A stretch of 12,444 nt of DNA from Bacillota bacterium (GTDB lineage: Bacteria > Bacillota > Dethiobacteria > Dethiobacterales > Dethiobacteraceae). Below, in pieces: positions 1 through 6,276 of the stretch. The stretch spans positions 1-12,444 of the forward strand of contig QLUI01000024.1 of the NCBI GenBank assembly GCA_018725345.1, read 5' to 3'. The number at the start of each line of letters is the position of its first letter. Position 1 is the first letter of the stretch. The notes beneath the pieces are model-generated. The model was not told the origin of the DNA and did no database searches. It worked only from the letters and a program-made list of their open reading frames with translations. A program made the position numbers and the translations under genes.

Positions 1-1
1 T

Positions 2-760
2 TTAGCCCATTTGACCAGTCAGGTAAGCTACCGTACGGTCGTCTCTTGCGGCAATGAACATCTCGGTGGTGGGACCGACCTCCACCAGTTCGCCGTTTAA
101 AATAAAGGCTGTCTGTTGGGAGATGCGGGCGGCCTGCTGCATGTTGTGGGTGACAATAATTACGGTGTAGTCTTCTCTTAGCTCTTTAATCAATTCTTCA
201 ATACGCATGGTGCTGGCCGGATCTAAAGAGGCACACGGTTCGTCCATGAGAAACACTGTTGGTTCTATGGCTAAGGCGCGGGCAATGCAGAGGCGCTGCT
301 GCTGGCCTCCGGAGAGCATGATGCCGGGACGATCAAGACTGTCCTTGACTTCTTCCCAAAGCGCGGCTTTACGAAGGCAGGCTTCCACCCGTTCGGCTGC
401 CGCCTTGCCGCAGGCTAGACCGTGCAGGCGCAGACCGGCAGCCACGTTCTCAAAGATGGACAGGTGGGGGAAGGGGTTAGGCTTCTGAAAAATCATGCCT
501 ACACGCCGGCGAAGTTCTACCGGATCAACTTTGACACCAAGGATATTTTCCATGCCAACCATGATTTTCCCGTGAATTGTCGCATTGGAGTATAAATCAT
601 GCAAACGGTTGATGCAGCGGAGCAGGGTGGTTTTACCACAGCCCGAGGGACCGATTAAGGCGGTTACCTCCCTCGGCTGGGCGTATAGAGAAACATTTTT
701 GAGGACCTGGTGCCGTCCAAACCAAACTGATAAGTCTTCAACAGCAATGCTTTGCGTCAT
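2..760 (-). CDS. pstB: Phosphate ABC transporter ATP-binding protein PstB
   Basis: This 252-residue protein is the cytoplasmic ATPase that powers the Pst phosphate importer; it should work as a dimer beneath PstC and PstA. All ABC motifs are visible: Walker A GPSGCGKTT (37-45), Q-loop in FQKPNPFP (Q92), signature LSGGQQQRL (149-157), Walker B ending in FLMDEP (about 170-175) and the switch histidine in VTHN (H205). The FQKPNPFP stretch and full length of about 250 residues are typical of PstB rather than other ABC ATPases. It starts with ATG, preceded by a GGAGG site that lies inside the end of pstA; the pstA stop is only 1 bp upstream, so the two are probably translationally coupled. The TAA stop is at the very left edge of the window, so a phoU gene, often next in such operons, cannot be seen. 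Identification is very secure. Confidence 0.98.
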   Translation of the reverse strand: MTQSIAVEDLSVWFGRHQVLKNVSLYAQPREVTALIGPSGCGKTTLLRCINRLHDLYSNATIHGKIMVGMENILGVKVDPVELRRRVGMIFQKPNPFPHLSIFENVAAGLRLHGLACGKAAAERVEACLRKAALWEEVKDSLDRPGIMLSGGQQQRLCIARALAIEPTVFLMDEPCASLDPASTMRIEELIKELREDYTVIIVTHNMQQAARISQQTAFILNGELVEVGPTTEMFIAARDDRTVAYLTGQMG

Positions 761-761
761 C

Positions 762-1604
762 TTAAAGCCTCCTGTTTCTGGCTACAATAAAAAGTTGAGC
801 AGTAACATTTAAGATTAGAATAGTTGTTACAAGCACTAAGGCTGCTCCCCAAGCCTGCTCCTGCCAGTCGGGAAAGGGGGAGGATGCATAAGTGTAAATC
901 AGCACCGGCAGTGAGGCAGACGACTGATTCAAATTTTCCAGCCAAAAGCGGCTGGTGAGCGCGGTAAGCAGAACAGGCGCTGTTTGACCGGCCGCCAATG
1001 CCACGGCAAGCATGATGCCTACAACCAAACCCCCGGTAGCGGCCGGCAAAATCAGCATAAGGACAGTCTGTTTTTTGCTGGCGCCAAGCGCCAGCGAAGC
1101 CTCCCGTAAACTGTTTGGCACCAGACGCAACATTTCTTCGGCTGAAAGGGTGATGATGGGGATCATCATCACCGCCAGGGCAATGCTTCCTGCCAGGGCG
1201 GAATAGTTTCCCGTGCGCAGTACTAGTACTGTAAAAACAAACAGGCCGATGATCAGGGAGGGTACGCCGGTTAACACTCTGTTGGCGAAACGGGTTGCCG
1301 TAGCCAGCTTGCTTTTCGGGTTTTGGTCGAGGTAAATGGCGGCCGAGATTCCAAAAGGTATGGCTAGCAATGAGCCTAGGCCTACCATGATCGCACTACC
1401 AATTAAGGCATTGCCGATACCTCCTCCCGGCTCACCTACCGGTGTGGGTAGACTGGTTAGAAAAGGAATGTTAACGGCTGCGATTCCGCGGCGAAAGATA
1501 TAGTATAAAATTAAGCAGAGTGCCAGCATAACCAATAAAGCAGCAAGCAGACAGGCAAATTCCAGCAGATAACCGGTGGTCTTACGCAATTTTTTACTGG
1601 CCAT
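762..1604 (-). CDS. pstA: Phosphate ABC transporter permease PstA
   Basis: This 280-residue integral membrane protein is one of the two permease subunits of the Pst importer. It has a long N-terminal hydrophobic segment (about 13-37) and further membrane segments around 63-92, 111-130, 135-153, 190-212 and 252-275. The EAA-type loop that contacts PstB is at about 166-193 (LREASLALGA followed by LILP). C-terminal features of PstA are recognisable (TSRFWLENLNQ, then LPVLIYTYASSPFPDWQEQAW). The ATG start has a good AAGGAGG site about 10 bases upstream, which lies inside the end of pstC; pstC and pstA overlap by 11 bp. One oddity: where many PstA proteins read R-x-x-G-E-T-A-P, this one reads LAAGQTAP (203-210), with Leu and Gln replacing the charged Arg and Glu. 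The family call rests on length, motifs and operon position. Confidence 0.97.
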   Translation of the reverse strand: MASKKLRKTTGYLLEFACLLAALLVMLALCLILYYIFRRGIAAVNIPFLTSLPTPVGEPGGGIGNALIGSAIMVGLGSLLAIPFGISAAIYLDQNPKSKLATATRFANRVLTGVPSLIIGLFVFTVLVLRTGNYSALAGSIALAVMMIPIITLSAEEMLRLVPNSLREASLALGASKKQTVLMLILPAATGGLVVGIMLAVALAAGQTAPVLLTALTSRFWLENLNQSSASLPVLIYTYASSPFPDWQEQAWGAALVLVTTILILNVTAQLFIVARNRRL

Positions 1605-2586
1605 TACTGAAAAACCTCCTTAGTGTCCGCTTTTTGCCGTGCCGTTTTTCCCGGGAATTCGGTATTTCCATAGTTGTTCGGTGGACAAGCCAGATAGCCA
1701 TCATGTTGACGGCCAGAGTAATGATAAAAAGGAGCAGTCCAAGCAGGAGCAGGGCGGATAACTGCAAGTCAAAAGCCTCGGGAAATTCATTGACGATCAG
1801 GGAGGCGATGGTTTGCGCCGGCGCCAGTAGGGAAGAGGGGATGATGTTGGCGTTGCCGATGACCATGGTTACAGCTATGGCTTCGCCAAAGGAGCGACCA
1901 AGACCTAACAAGAGAGCTCCTGTAATGCCGACTTTGCTGGTTGGCAGGACTACTTTGGCAATCATCTCCCAGCGGGTGGATCCCAAAGCAAACATTGCTT
2001 CCCGTAGTTCCTGTGGAACCGCCCGTATCACTTCTCTGGAGATTGCTGTAATGGTGGGCAGAATCATCATCGCTAAGACTAGGCTGGCCGTTAGGACGCC
2101 AATTCCCAGTGACGGTCCCTGGAAAAGAGGAAGGAAACCGAGATTATTTTCCAAAAATTGACCGGGACCTACTCTAAACCAAGGGGCAAGTACAAAGAGG
2201 CCCCAGAGGCCAAAGACCACGCTAGGGACGGCCGCCAGCAGCTCTACTGTAAAGGATGCCGGTTTCTTCAGCCAAGGCGGTGCCAGTTCACTTAAAAAAA
2301 TGGCTGTCCCGATACCGAGGGGTCCGGCAAGAGCCAAGGCCAGCAAAGATGTAATAAGAGTGCCAAAAACTGCTGGGGTAGAACCATAAAGATTTTGTAC
2401 CGGATCCCAGATGGACGTGGTTAGAAAAGCAGGGCCAAAGGCCTGCCAGGCCGGCCATGCGCCCCAAAGGACAACGAGCAGGATGCTGCCGGTTAATAGC
2501 AAAATAAGGGCAGCGGCTGCTGCTGTAAGATAAGGAAAAACGCCCTCTCCATTTTGCGGGCAGGTAGGCTGCTTAGTTATGGGCAT
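1594..2586 (-). CDS. pstC: Phosphate ABC transporter permease PstC
   Basis: This is the second permease subunit of the Pst importer, 330 residues from the chosen start. The protein has an N-terminal membrane segment (about 20-45), then a series of hydrophobic helices. An EAA loop (LREAMFALGS through VVLP, about 194-215) should contact PstB. The conserved PstC segment GRSFGEAIAVTMVIGN (about 230-245) keeps both the Arg and the Glu implicated in transport. A basic C-terminal tail ends in FFSNGQ and overlaps the start of pstA by 11 bp. I chose the ATG at 2586 over an in-frame TTG at 2592. The AAAGGAG site at 2595-2601 sits 8 bases from the ATG but only 2 from the TTG, too close to serve it. The gene follows pstS after a 91-bp gap that contains a strong terminator-like hairpin. 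Confidence 0.96.
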   Translation of the reverse strand: MPITKQPTCPQNGEGVFPYLTAAAAALILLLTGSILLVVLWGAWPAWQAFGPAFLTTSIWDPVQNLYGSTPAVFGTLITSLLALALAGPLGIGTAIFLSELAPPWLKKPASFTVELLAAVPSVVFGLWGLFVLAPWFRVGPGQFLENNLGFLPLFQGPSLGIGVLTASLVLAMMILPTITAISREVIRAVPQELREAMFALGSTRWEMIAKVVLPTSKVGITGALLLGLGRSFGEAIAVTMVIGNANIIPSSLLAPAQTIASLIVNEFPEAFDLQLSALLLLGLLLFIITLAVNMMAIWLVHRTTMEIPNSREKRHGKKRTLRRFFSNGQ

Positions 2587-2594
2587 CAGCAAAT

Positions 2595-2601
2595 CTCCTT
2601 T
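2595..2601 (-). promoter_or_regulatory. Ribosome binding site that decides the pstC start
   Basis: Read on the minus strand this is AAAGGAG. It is 8 bases before the ATG at 2586-2584 and only 2 bases before the in-frame TTG at 2592-2590, so the ATG is favoured. It begins about a dozen bases after the U-run of the terminator-like hairpin, so transcripts that read through have a free site for starting pstC. Confidence 0.8.
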
Positions 2602-2612
2602 GTGGATTTACT

Positions 2613-2651
2613 AAAAAAGGCAGATGGGCGCACGGACGTGCACCATCTGCC
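2613..2651 (-). terminator. Intrinsic (possibly leaky) terminator between pstS and pstC
   Basis: On the minus strand a perfect 9-bp inverted repeat GGCAGATGG/CCATCTGCC (2643-2651 paired with 2619-2627) is extended inside by GCAC/GTGC around a 4-base loop, after a small internal bulge. It is followed at once by six T residues (2618-2613). This is a classic rho-independent terminator for transcripts that have passed pstS. Because pstC, pstA and pstB lie downstream without an obvious promoter of their own in the short remaining gap, partial read-through is the likely arrangement, giving more PstS than channel and ATPase. The hairpin and T-run are seen directly; the leakiness is inferred. Confidence 0.88.
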
Positions 2652-2677
2652 CATAGTAGCTTCACTTTGTGAGAAGA

Positions 2678-4150
2678 CTACCGTAAGATGGCTTGACCGT
2701 TGTGGTTAATTGTCTGTAATTGCTGTCGGACTCTCGTGATAACGCCTTCAGGCAGCGGTGCATAGAATAGGTCGGCAGCAAATGGTTCTAAATTGCGTTC
2801 TACTACAGCCCAGCGGAGAAAATCCACGATGGCGCGCGCTTTGGCAAGATCTGTCTGGTCGCGGTAGACTAAAATCCAAGTCAGACCAACAATGGGGTAG
2901 GCACCGGCACCGGGTGAGTTGACTAATGACGTCCTCATGTCTTTGGGCATTTCTTGGACTAAGCCGGCGGCGGCGGTCGAGGTGGCATCCACCGTGGGGG
3001 CTATAAAATGACCGGCTCTGTTGCGTAATTGCGCCATATTCAATTTGCTAGCAATGGCTGTGGAAAGTTCTACGTAACCGATTGCACCGGGGAGCTGGCT
3101 CACTTGAGCGGCTACCCCCGCGTTGCCGTGTGCGCCTACGGTTGTGCCGGGCCAACGCACGGAAGTGGCCTTGCCCACCTCTCTTTGCCAGCGTTCGCTG
3201 ACTTCAGACAGGTAGTCAGTAAAGATGAAAGTGGTGCCGCTGGAATCGGAGCGGCGGACTACGGTGATGCGCTGGTCGGGAAGTTGTACTCCGGGGTTTA
3301 TGGCAGTGATGCGAGTGTCGTTCCATTTGACAATGACGCCAAGGTAGATGTCGGCGAGCACGTCGGGGGTGAGGCGTAAGCCGTTGCCGACACCGCTTAC
3401 GTTATAAGTTACAGCGACTGCACCCATCACGGTGGGGATGTGCAGGAGCTGATTTGGTGCTACCTGAGCCATCTGTTCATCAGTCAGTGGCGCATCGGTA
3501 CCGGCAAAGTCAAAGGTTCTGGCTAGGATGCCTCTGATACCGGCGCCTGAGCCTACTGAAGCGTAATCAATGGTTACGGCTGGCTCGGTGATGCGCCGAT
3601 ATTCGGTTACCAGGCGAGTATAGAGTGGGAAGGGAAAGGAGGCGCCGCCTGTGGTCAGGCGCAGCGCCCGGTCAACAGGGGTACGCCGGCGGGATGCGTC
3701 TGTGCTTGAAATATGGACTATGGCTCTCGCGCTGTCCCATTCTACCCGGGCGCCAAGCGCTTCGCCGACGAAGCGGAGCGGTACCAGCGTGCGGCCGCGA
3801 CTGATTTGGGCAGGCTGTTCGAGAGCTACAGAACGCCCATCGATTGTTGCCGTTCTGCTGCCGATGACAAGGTTGATAACTCTGCCGGCTTTGTGGCCGG
3901 AAACGGTTCTGGTTGGGCTGTCCCAGTTTAGATCGGCGCCCAATGTTTCAAAGATAATCCGCATGGGCACCAATGTGCGGCCTCCGACAATGATGGGGGA
4001 GACATCACCTGTGACGCCGCGTCCATCAAACTCGATGGAGATGGGCCTTCTCGTCTGCGCAAAAACCGCAGTCGGCAAGAGGGAAACCAGGATAGCTAGA
4101 GAGATTAGTACCGTGAAAATTCTCGAAAAAGTTGTCTTTTTATTCATCAT
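2678..4150 (-). CDS. pstS: Phosphate-binding protein PstS with N-terminal copper amine oxidase N-like domain
   Basis: This 490-residue exported protein captures phosphate for the Pst importer. Residues 1-31 form a signal peptide (KK, a hydrophobic core, then AVFA before Gln32); there is no lipobox cysteine. Residues about 37-148 hold a duplicated module with GRTLVPMR...LGADLNWD (57-77) and GRTLVPLR...LGARVEWD (119-139), the pattern of the copper amine oxidase N-terminal-like domain. From about 163 onwards it is a PstS-type solute-binding protein. Visible ligand-site equivalents are GGASFPFPLY (168-177), GSGAG (199-203), the Asp in AGTDAPL (D218) and RRSDSSGTT (298-306); IYLGVIVKWND and LPGAIGYVE also fit. 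A usual PstS is roughly 300-350 residues, and the extra length is the N-terminal module. The first ATG has an AGGAGG site 10 bases upstream. It heads the pst operon behind a Pho-box promoter. The fusion, without a lipid anchor, suggests another means of retention at the cell surface. Confidence 0.95.
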   Translation of the reverse strand: MMNKKTTFSRIFTVLISLAILVSLLPTAVFAQTRRPISIEFDGRGVTGDVSPIIVGGRTLVPMRIIFETLGADLNWDSPTRTVSGHKAGRVINLVIGSRTATIDGRSVALEQPAQISRGRTLVPLRFVGEALGARVEWDSARAIVHISSTDASRRRTPVDRALRLTTGGASFPFPLYTRLVTEYRRITEPAVTIDYASVGSGAGIRGILARTFDFAGTDAPLTDEQMAQVAPNQLLHIPTVMGAVAVTYNVSGVGNGLRLTPDVLADIYLGVIVKWNDTRITAINPGVQLPDQRITVVRRSDSSGTTFIFTDYLSEVSERWQREVGKATSVRWPGTTVGAHGNAGVAAQVSQLPGAIGYVELSTAIASKLNMAQLRNRAGHFIAPTVDATSTAAAGLVQEMPKDMRTSLVNSPGAGAYPIVGLTWILVYRDQTDLAKARAIVDFLRWAVVERNLEPFAADLFYAPLPEGVITRVRQQLQTINHNGQAILR

Positions 4151-4184
4151 TTACTTTTTGCCTCCTCGTAAAGTTTATAGAACA

Positions 4185-4193
4185 AGCATAACA
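4185..4193 (-). promoter_or_regulatory. Extended -10 element of the pstS promoter
   Basis: On the minus strand the sequence TG-T-TATGCT (4193-4185) matches an extended -10 element (TGn plus a TATAAT-like hexamer). There is no good -35 hexamer; the best upstream candidate is a weak TTTGGA at 4212-4207 with a 16-bp spacer. A weak -35 is what an activator-dependent Pho promoter would show. Initiation is predicted near 4178, about 28 bases before the start codon. Confidence 0.55.
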
Positions 4194-4199
4194 AATTAT

Positions 4200-4239
4200 T
4201 GTTAAATCCAAACGGTGTTATTGTTAAGCGAATGTTAAA
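4200..4239 (-). promoter_or_regulatory. Pho box (PhoP-binding repeats) upstream of pstS
   Basis: Read on the minus strand, TTAACA occurs at 4238-4233, 4227-4222 and 4205-4200. The first two are 11 bp apart and the third is exactly 22 bp further, so they fit a four-unit array in 11-bp phase whose third unit (4216-4211) is degenerate; an ATAACA sits at 4221-4216. Bacillus-type PhoP sites are TT(A/C/T)ACA-like direct repeats about 11 bp apart lying roughly 20 to 60 bases before the start point. With initiation predicted near 4178, this array covers about -22 to -60. Position, phase, sequence and the downstream gene all agree, so control by a PhoPR-like two-component system is likely, though no phoPR genes are in the window. 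Confidence 0.78.
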
Positions 4240-4347
4240 TTTTGGCGAGAGAAAATATATGAGGGTCTGAAGTGATAAAGGTGCATTTTTAGAAATATTT
4301 AGAAGCAACTTTAAAAATGAAGAAGGAATCTCAGAAATAGTGTTGAA

Positions 4348-4378
4348 TTGAACAAAAGTGGTTGAAAGTGGGGATAAG
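4348..4378 (+). promoter_or_regulatory. Candidate promoter of mraZ
   Basis: TTGAAC (4348-4353) is a good -35 hexamer. The best -10 match downstream is GATAAG (4373-4378) after a 19-bp spacer, which is longer than ideal. If correct, the start point is near 4385 and the leader is about 25 bases. The -10 would lie between the second and third MraZ boxes, so MraZ binding would block it. A weaker alternative is TATATG at 4256-4261, well upstream. I hold this as tentative. Confidence 0.3.
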
Positions 4379-4381
4379 TGG
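4355..4381 (+). promoter_or_regulatory. MraZ operator: three direct repeats at 10-bp spacing
   Basis: AAGTGG occurs at 4356-4361, 4366-4371 and 4376-4381, exactly 10 bp apart; the first two are AAAGTGG and the third TAAGTGG. MraZ is known to bind its own promoter at short G-rich direct repeats in 10-bp phase (TGGG-type in Escherichia coli, AAAGTG-type in mollicutes), and these repeats fit both descriptions. They end 28 bp before the mraZ start codon. Autoregulation of the mra/dcw cluster by MraZ is the natural reading. A poor fourth unit (AATTGA, 4346-4351) may precede them. Confidence 0.8.
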
Positions 4382-4409
4382 GGGATTGCTCGGAGAGGGG
4401 TGAGTTTCT

Positions 4410-4841
4410 ATGTTCATGGGGGAACATCAGCATGCGGTTGACAGTAAAGGCCGCCTGATTATGCCTGTCAAATTCCGTGAGGATTTGGGGGAGAGTTTTA
4501 TTGTTACCCGTGGACTGGAAAGCTGCCTTTTTGTCTATCCCTTGCAAGAGTGGCATCTTTTGACTGAGAAATTAAAGACTTTGCCTTTTACCAAGGCTGA
4601 TGCCCGTGCTTTTATGCGTTTCTTCTTTTCAGGTGCAGTGAACTGTGAGCTAGACAGGCAGGGTCGGATTTTGATTCCCAATAATTTAAGGGAACATGCA
4701 AAATTGATTAAAGATGTGATGGTTATCGGTGTGTCCAGCCGAGTAGAAATCTGGAGCCAGCAAGTGTGGCAAGAGTACAGTGAAAAGACTGAACTCTCTT
4801 ATGAAGATATTGCTGAAAAAATGATTGATCTTGCTCTATAG
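4410..4841 (+). CDS. mraZ: Transcriptional regulator MraZ
   Basis: This 143-residue protein is MraZ, the DNA-binding regulator encoded first in most dcw clusters. It has two SpoVT/AbrB-like half domains, each with the signature D-x-x-G-R: DSKGR (11-15) and DRQGR (82-86), followed in each by an (I)xP strand. Other family features are MFMGEHQHAVD at the start, RGLESCLFVYP (34-44), ARAFMRFFFSGA (65-76) and VIGVSSRVEIWS (105-116). Length is normal for the family. The ATG at 4410 is preceded by a GAGGGG site with about 9 bases of spacing and gives the usual MFMGE start, preferable to the second ATG at 4416. Three repeat sites in its own upstream region suggest that it controls this cluster. rsmH follows after 36 bp. 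Confidence 0.98.
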   Translation: MFMGEHQHAVDSKGRLIMPVKFREDLGESFIVTRGLESCLFVYPLQEWHLLTEKLKTLPFTKADARAFMRFFFSGAVNCELDRQGRILIPNNLREHAKLIKDVMVIGVSSRVEIWSQQVWQEYSEKTELSYEDIAEKMIDLAL

Positions 4842-4877
4842 AGGATAATACCAGTCGGAATAACGCGATGTAGGGAT

Positions 4878-5843
4878 GTGGATAAATTGCTGTTTTCCCA
4901 TGAGCCAGTGCTGTTAAAGCAAACGCTTGAGTTTCTGAACCCGCAACCGGGTGAGGTTTTCGTGGATGGCACAGTGGGTGGCGGAGGGCATAGTAGGGCG
5001 ATTTTAGAAAAGATTGGCGGTAGCGGACGCCTAATCGCCATCGATCAAGATCAAAACGCGCTGGCAGCTGCAGAGAAAAGCTTGACTATCTGCAATAATG
5101 TAACTTTTGTCCATGAAAATTTTGCTAACATCAGGAATATTTTAGATTCACTGCAGTTGAAGATGGTGGACGGAATCCTGCTGGACATAGGTGTTTCAAG
5201 TAACCAGCTGGATGAGGATGAACGGGGCTTTTCCTTCCACGCAAATGCGCCGCTTGATATGCGCATGAATCAGGATGCTTCTCTTTCGGCAGCCGATTTA
5301 GTTAACCGGTTGGACGAAAGAGAACTCACGAGAATATTGCGGGATTTCGGCGAGGAACTCTGGGCCAGTAGAATTGCTGCATTTATTGTCGCCAGTCGAA
5401 AAAACAAAGGGCCGATTGAAACAACAGGCCAACTGGTGAAAGTAATTAAAGCCGCAATCCCGGCTAAGGCCAGACGCCGCGGTCCGCATCCGGCACGCCG
5501 AACTTTCCAGGCGCTGCGGATCGCGGTGAACGACGAACTGGCTCTGCTTGAGAAAGGCGTCCATGAAGGTATATCCTGCCTGCGCCATGGCGGTCGGCTG
5601 GCAGTGATTACTTTTCACTCGCTGGAGGATAGAATCGTCAAGAAAATCTTTCAGTATGCCGCTACAGACTGCAACTGTCCGCCTGGTTTGCCGCAATGTG
5701 TGTGCAGTAAGGAAGCGCTGGTAACAATCCTGACAGGGAAACCGCTGCGAGCCACGGATGAAGAGCTGCTAAAAAATCCTCGAGCCCGCAGCGCAAAGCT
5801 GCGCGCGGTAAGGAAAGTTCTAGAAGAGAGCGAAGGTGAATAG
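4878..5843 (+). CDS. rsmH: 16S rRNA (cytosine(1402)-N(4))-methyltransferase RsmH
   Basis: RsmH (MraW) uses S-adenosylmethionine to methylate N4 of C1402 in the decoding centre of 16S rRNA. The 321-residue protein shows the family SAM motif DGTVGGGGHS (30-39), the acidic residue after the second strand (AIDQD, 54-58), LLDIGVSSNQLD (101-112), GFSFHANAPLDMRM, RRTFQALRIAVNDEL, ITFHSLEDRIVK, and a C-terminal CNCPPGLPQCVC cysteine cluster usual in this family. Length is ordinary. The start is uncertain: the GTG at 4878 gives MDKLLFSHEPVLL, but the only nearby Shine-Dalgarno-like sequence (TAGGGATGTG, 4871-4880) would suit the in-frame TTG at 4887 (MLFSHEPVLL) better. Either fits homologues. The ftsL start codon is 2 bp after the stop, so the two are probably coupled. 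Confidence 0.97.
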   Translation: MDKLLFSHEPVLLKQTLEFLNPQPGEVFVDGTVGGGGHSRAILEKIGGSGRLIAIDQDQNALAAAEKSLTICNNVTFVHENFANIRNILDSLQLKMVDGILLDIGVSSNQLDEDERGFSFHANAPLDMRMNQDASLSAADLVNRLDERELTRILRDFGEELWASRIAAFIVASRKNKGPIETTGQLVKVIKAAIPAKARRRGPHPARRTFQALRIAVNDELALLEKGVHEGISCLRHGGRLAVITFHSLEDRIVKKIFQYAATDCNCPPGLPQCVCSKEALVTILTGKPLRATDEELLKNPRARSAKLRAVRKVLEESEGE

Positions 5844-5845
5844 AA

Positions 5846-6223
5846 TTGTTAGTAGCGAAAAAAAGGGCGTCGCAATCATTTTCTCCTGGAAGGCAAGACG
5901 TTAAAAGGATAGTGGCGGCACGTCAGCATGGTTCTCGCCGGCTGGCGGAGCAGAAAGTGAAGATGATTAGTTTCATGCTGGTGTTTGCGTTGACAGCAGT
6001 TACCTTGGTCGCGCATTTTACATATCTAGTCGATGTAAATCATCGTATAGGGCGCAGCATGGAGGAATTACAAGCTTTACAAGATGAAAGCAAGCATTTA
6101 AAATTAGAAATGGCCTCTCTGCAGTCGCCTGAACGTTTGCAAAAACTGGCGTTGGAAATGGGATTGAAGTATCCCGGCCAGGAACAGATGGTGATTCTGA
6201 CGGCAGTTGCTGCAGGAAATTAA
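5846..6223 (+). CDS. ftsL: Cell division protein FtsL-like
   Basis: This is a small bitopic membrane protein of 125 residues with a basic cytoplasmic tail (1-39, rich in Lys and Arg), one membrane segment (about 40-61) and an extracytoplasmic heptad-like coiled coil (about 64-94, including MEELQALQDESKHLKLEMASL). The segment SPERLQKLALEMGLKYPG is typical of FtsL/DivIC proteins. Known members bridge DivIC/FtsB and the septal PBP in the divisome. Sequence conservation in FtsL is low, so the call leans on topology and on the position between rsmH and the PBP gene, which is the standard site. The start is TTG at 5846, supported by AAGGTGA (5832-5838) 7 bases upstream and by its 2-bp distance from rsmH. 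The next in-frame ATG, at residue 40, would remove the cytoplasmic tail. Confidence 0.88.
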   Translation: MLVAKKRASQSFSPGRQDVKRIVAARQHGSRRLAEQKVKMISFMLVFALTAVTLVAHFTYLVDVNHRIGRSMEELQALQDESKHLKLEMASLQSPERLQKLALEMGLKYPGQEQMVILTAVAAGN

Positions 6224-6276
6224 CAGTTACGCGTCCTAATTTAAAGAGTTGCATGATGATTTGGGAGGGTTAGCTT

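Noticed and set aside
1634..2161. 175-codon open frame on the plus strand opposite pstC
   Set aside because: It is antisense to conserved permease helices, and no motif or sensible composition supports it.
2590..2592. TTG at 2592 as the pstC start
   Set aside because: The ribosome binding site is only 2 bases away, whereas the ATG two codons later has 8 bases of spacing.
3651..4205. 184-codon open frame on the plus strand opposite the N-terminal part of pstS
   Set aside because: It is antisense to the clear signal peptide and N-terminal domain of PstS and runs into the Pho promoter region. Its sequence is rich in Arg, Ser and Thr, with no recognisable motif.
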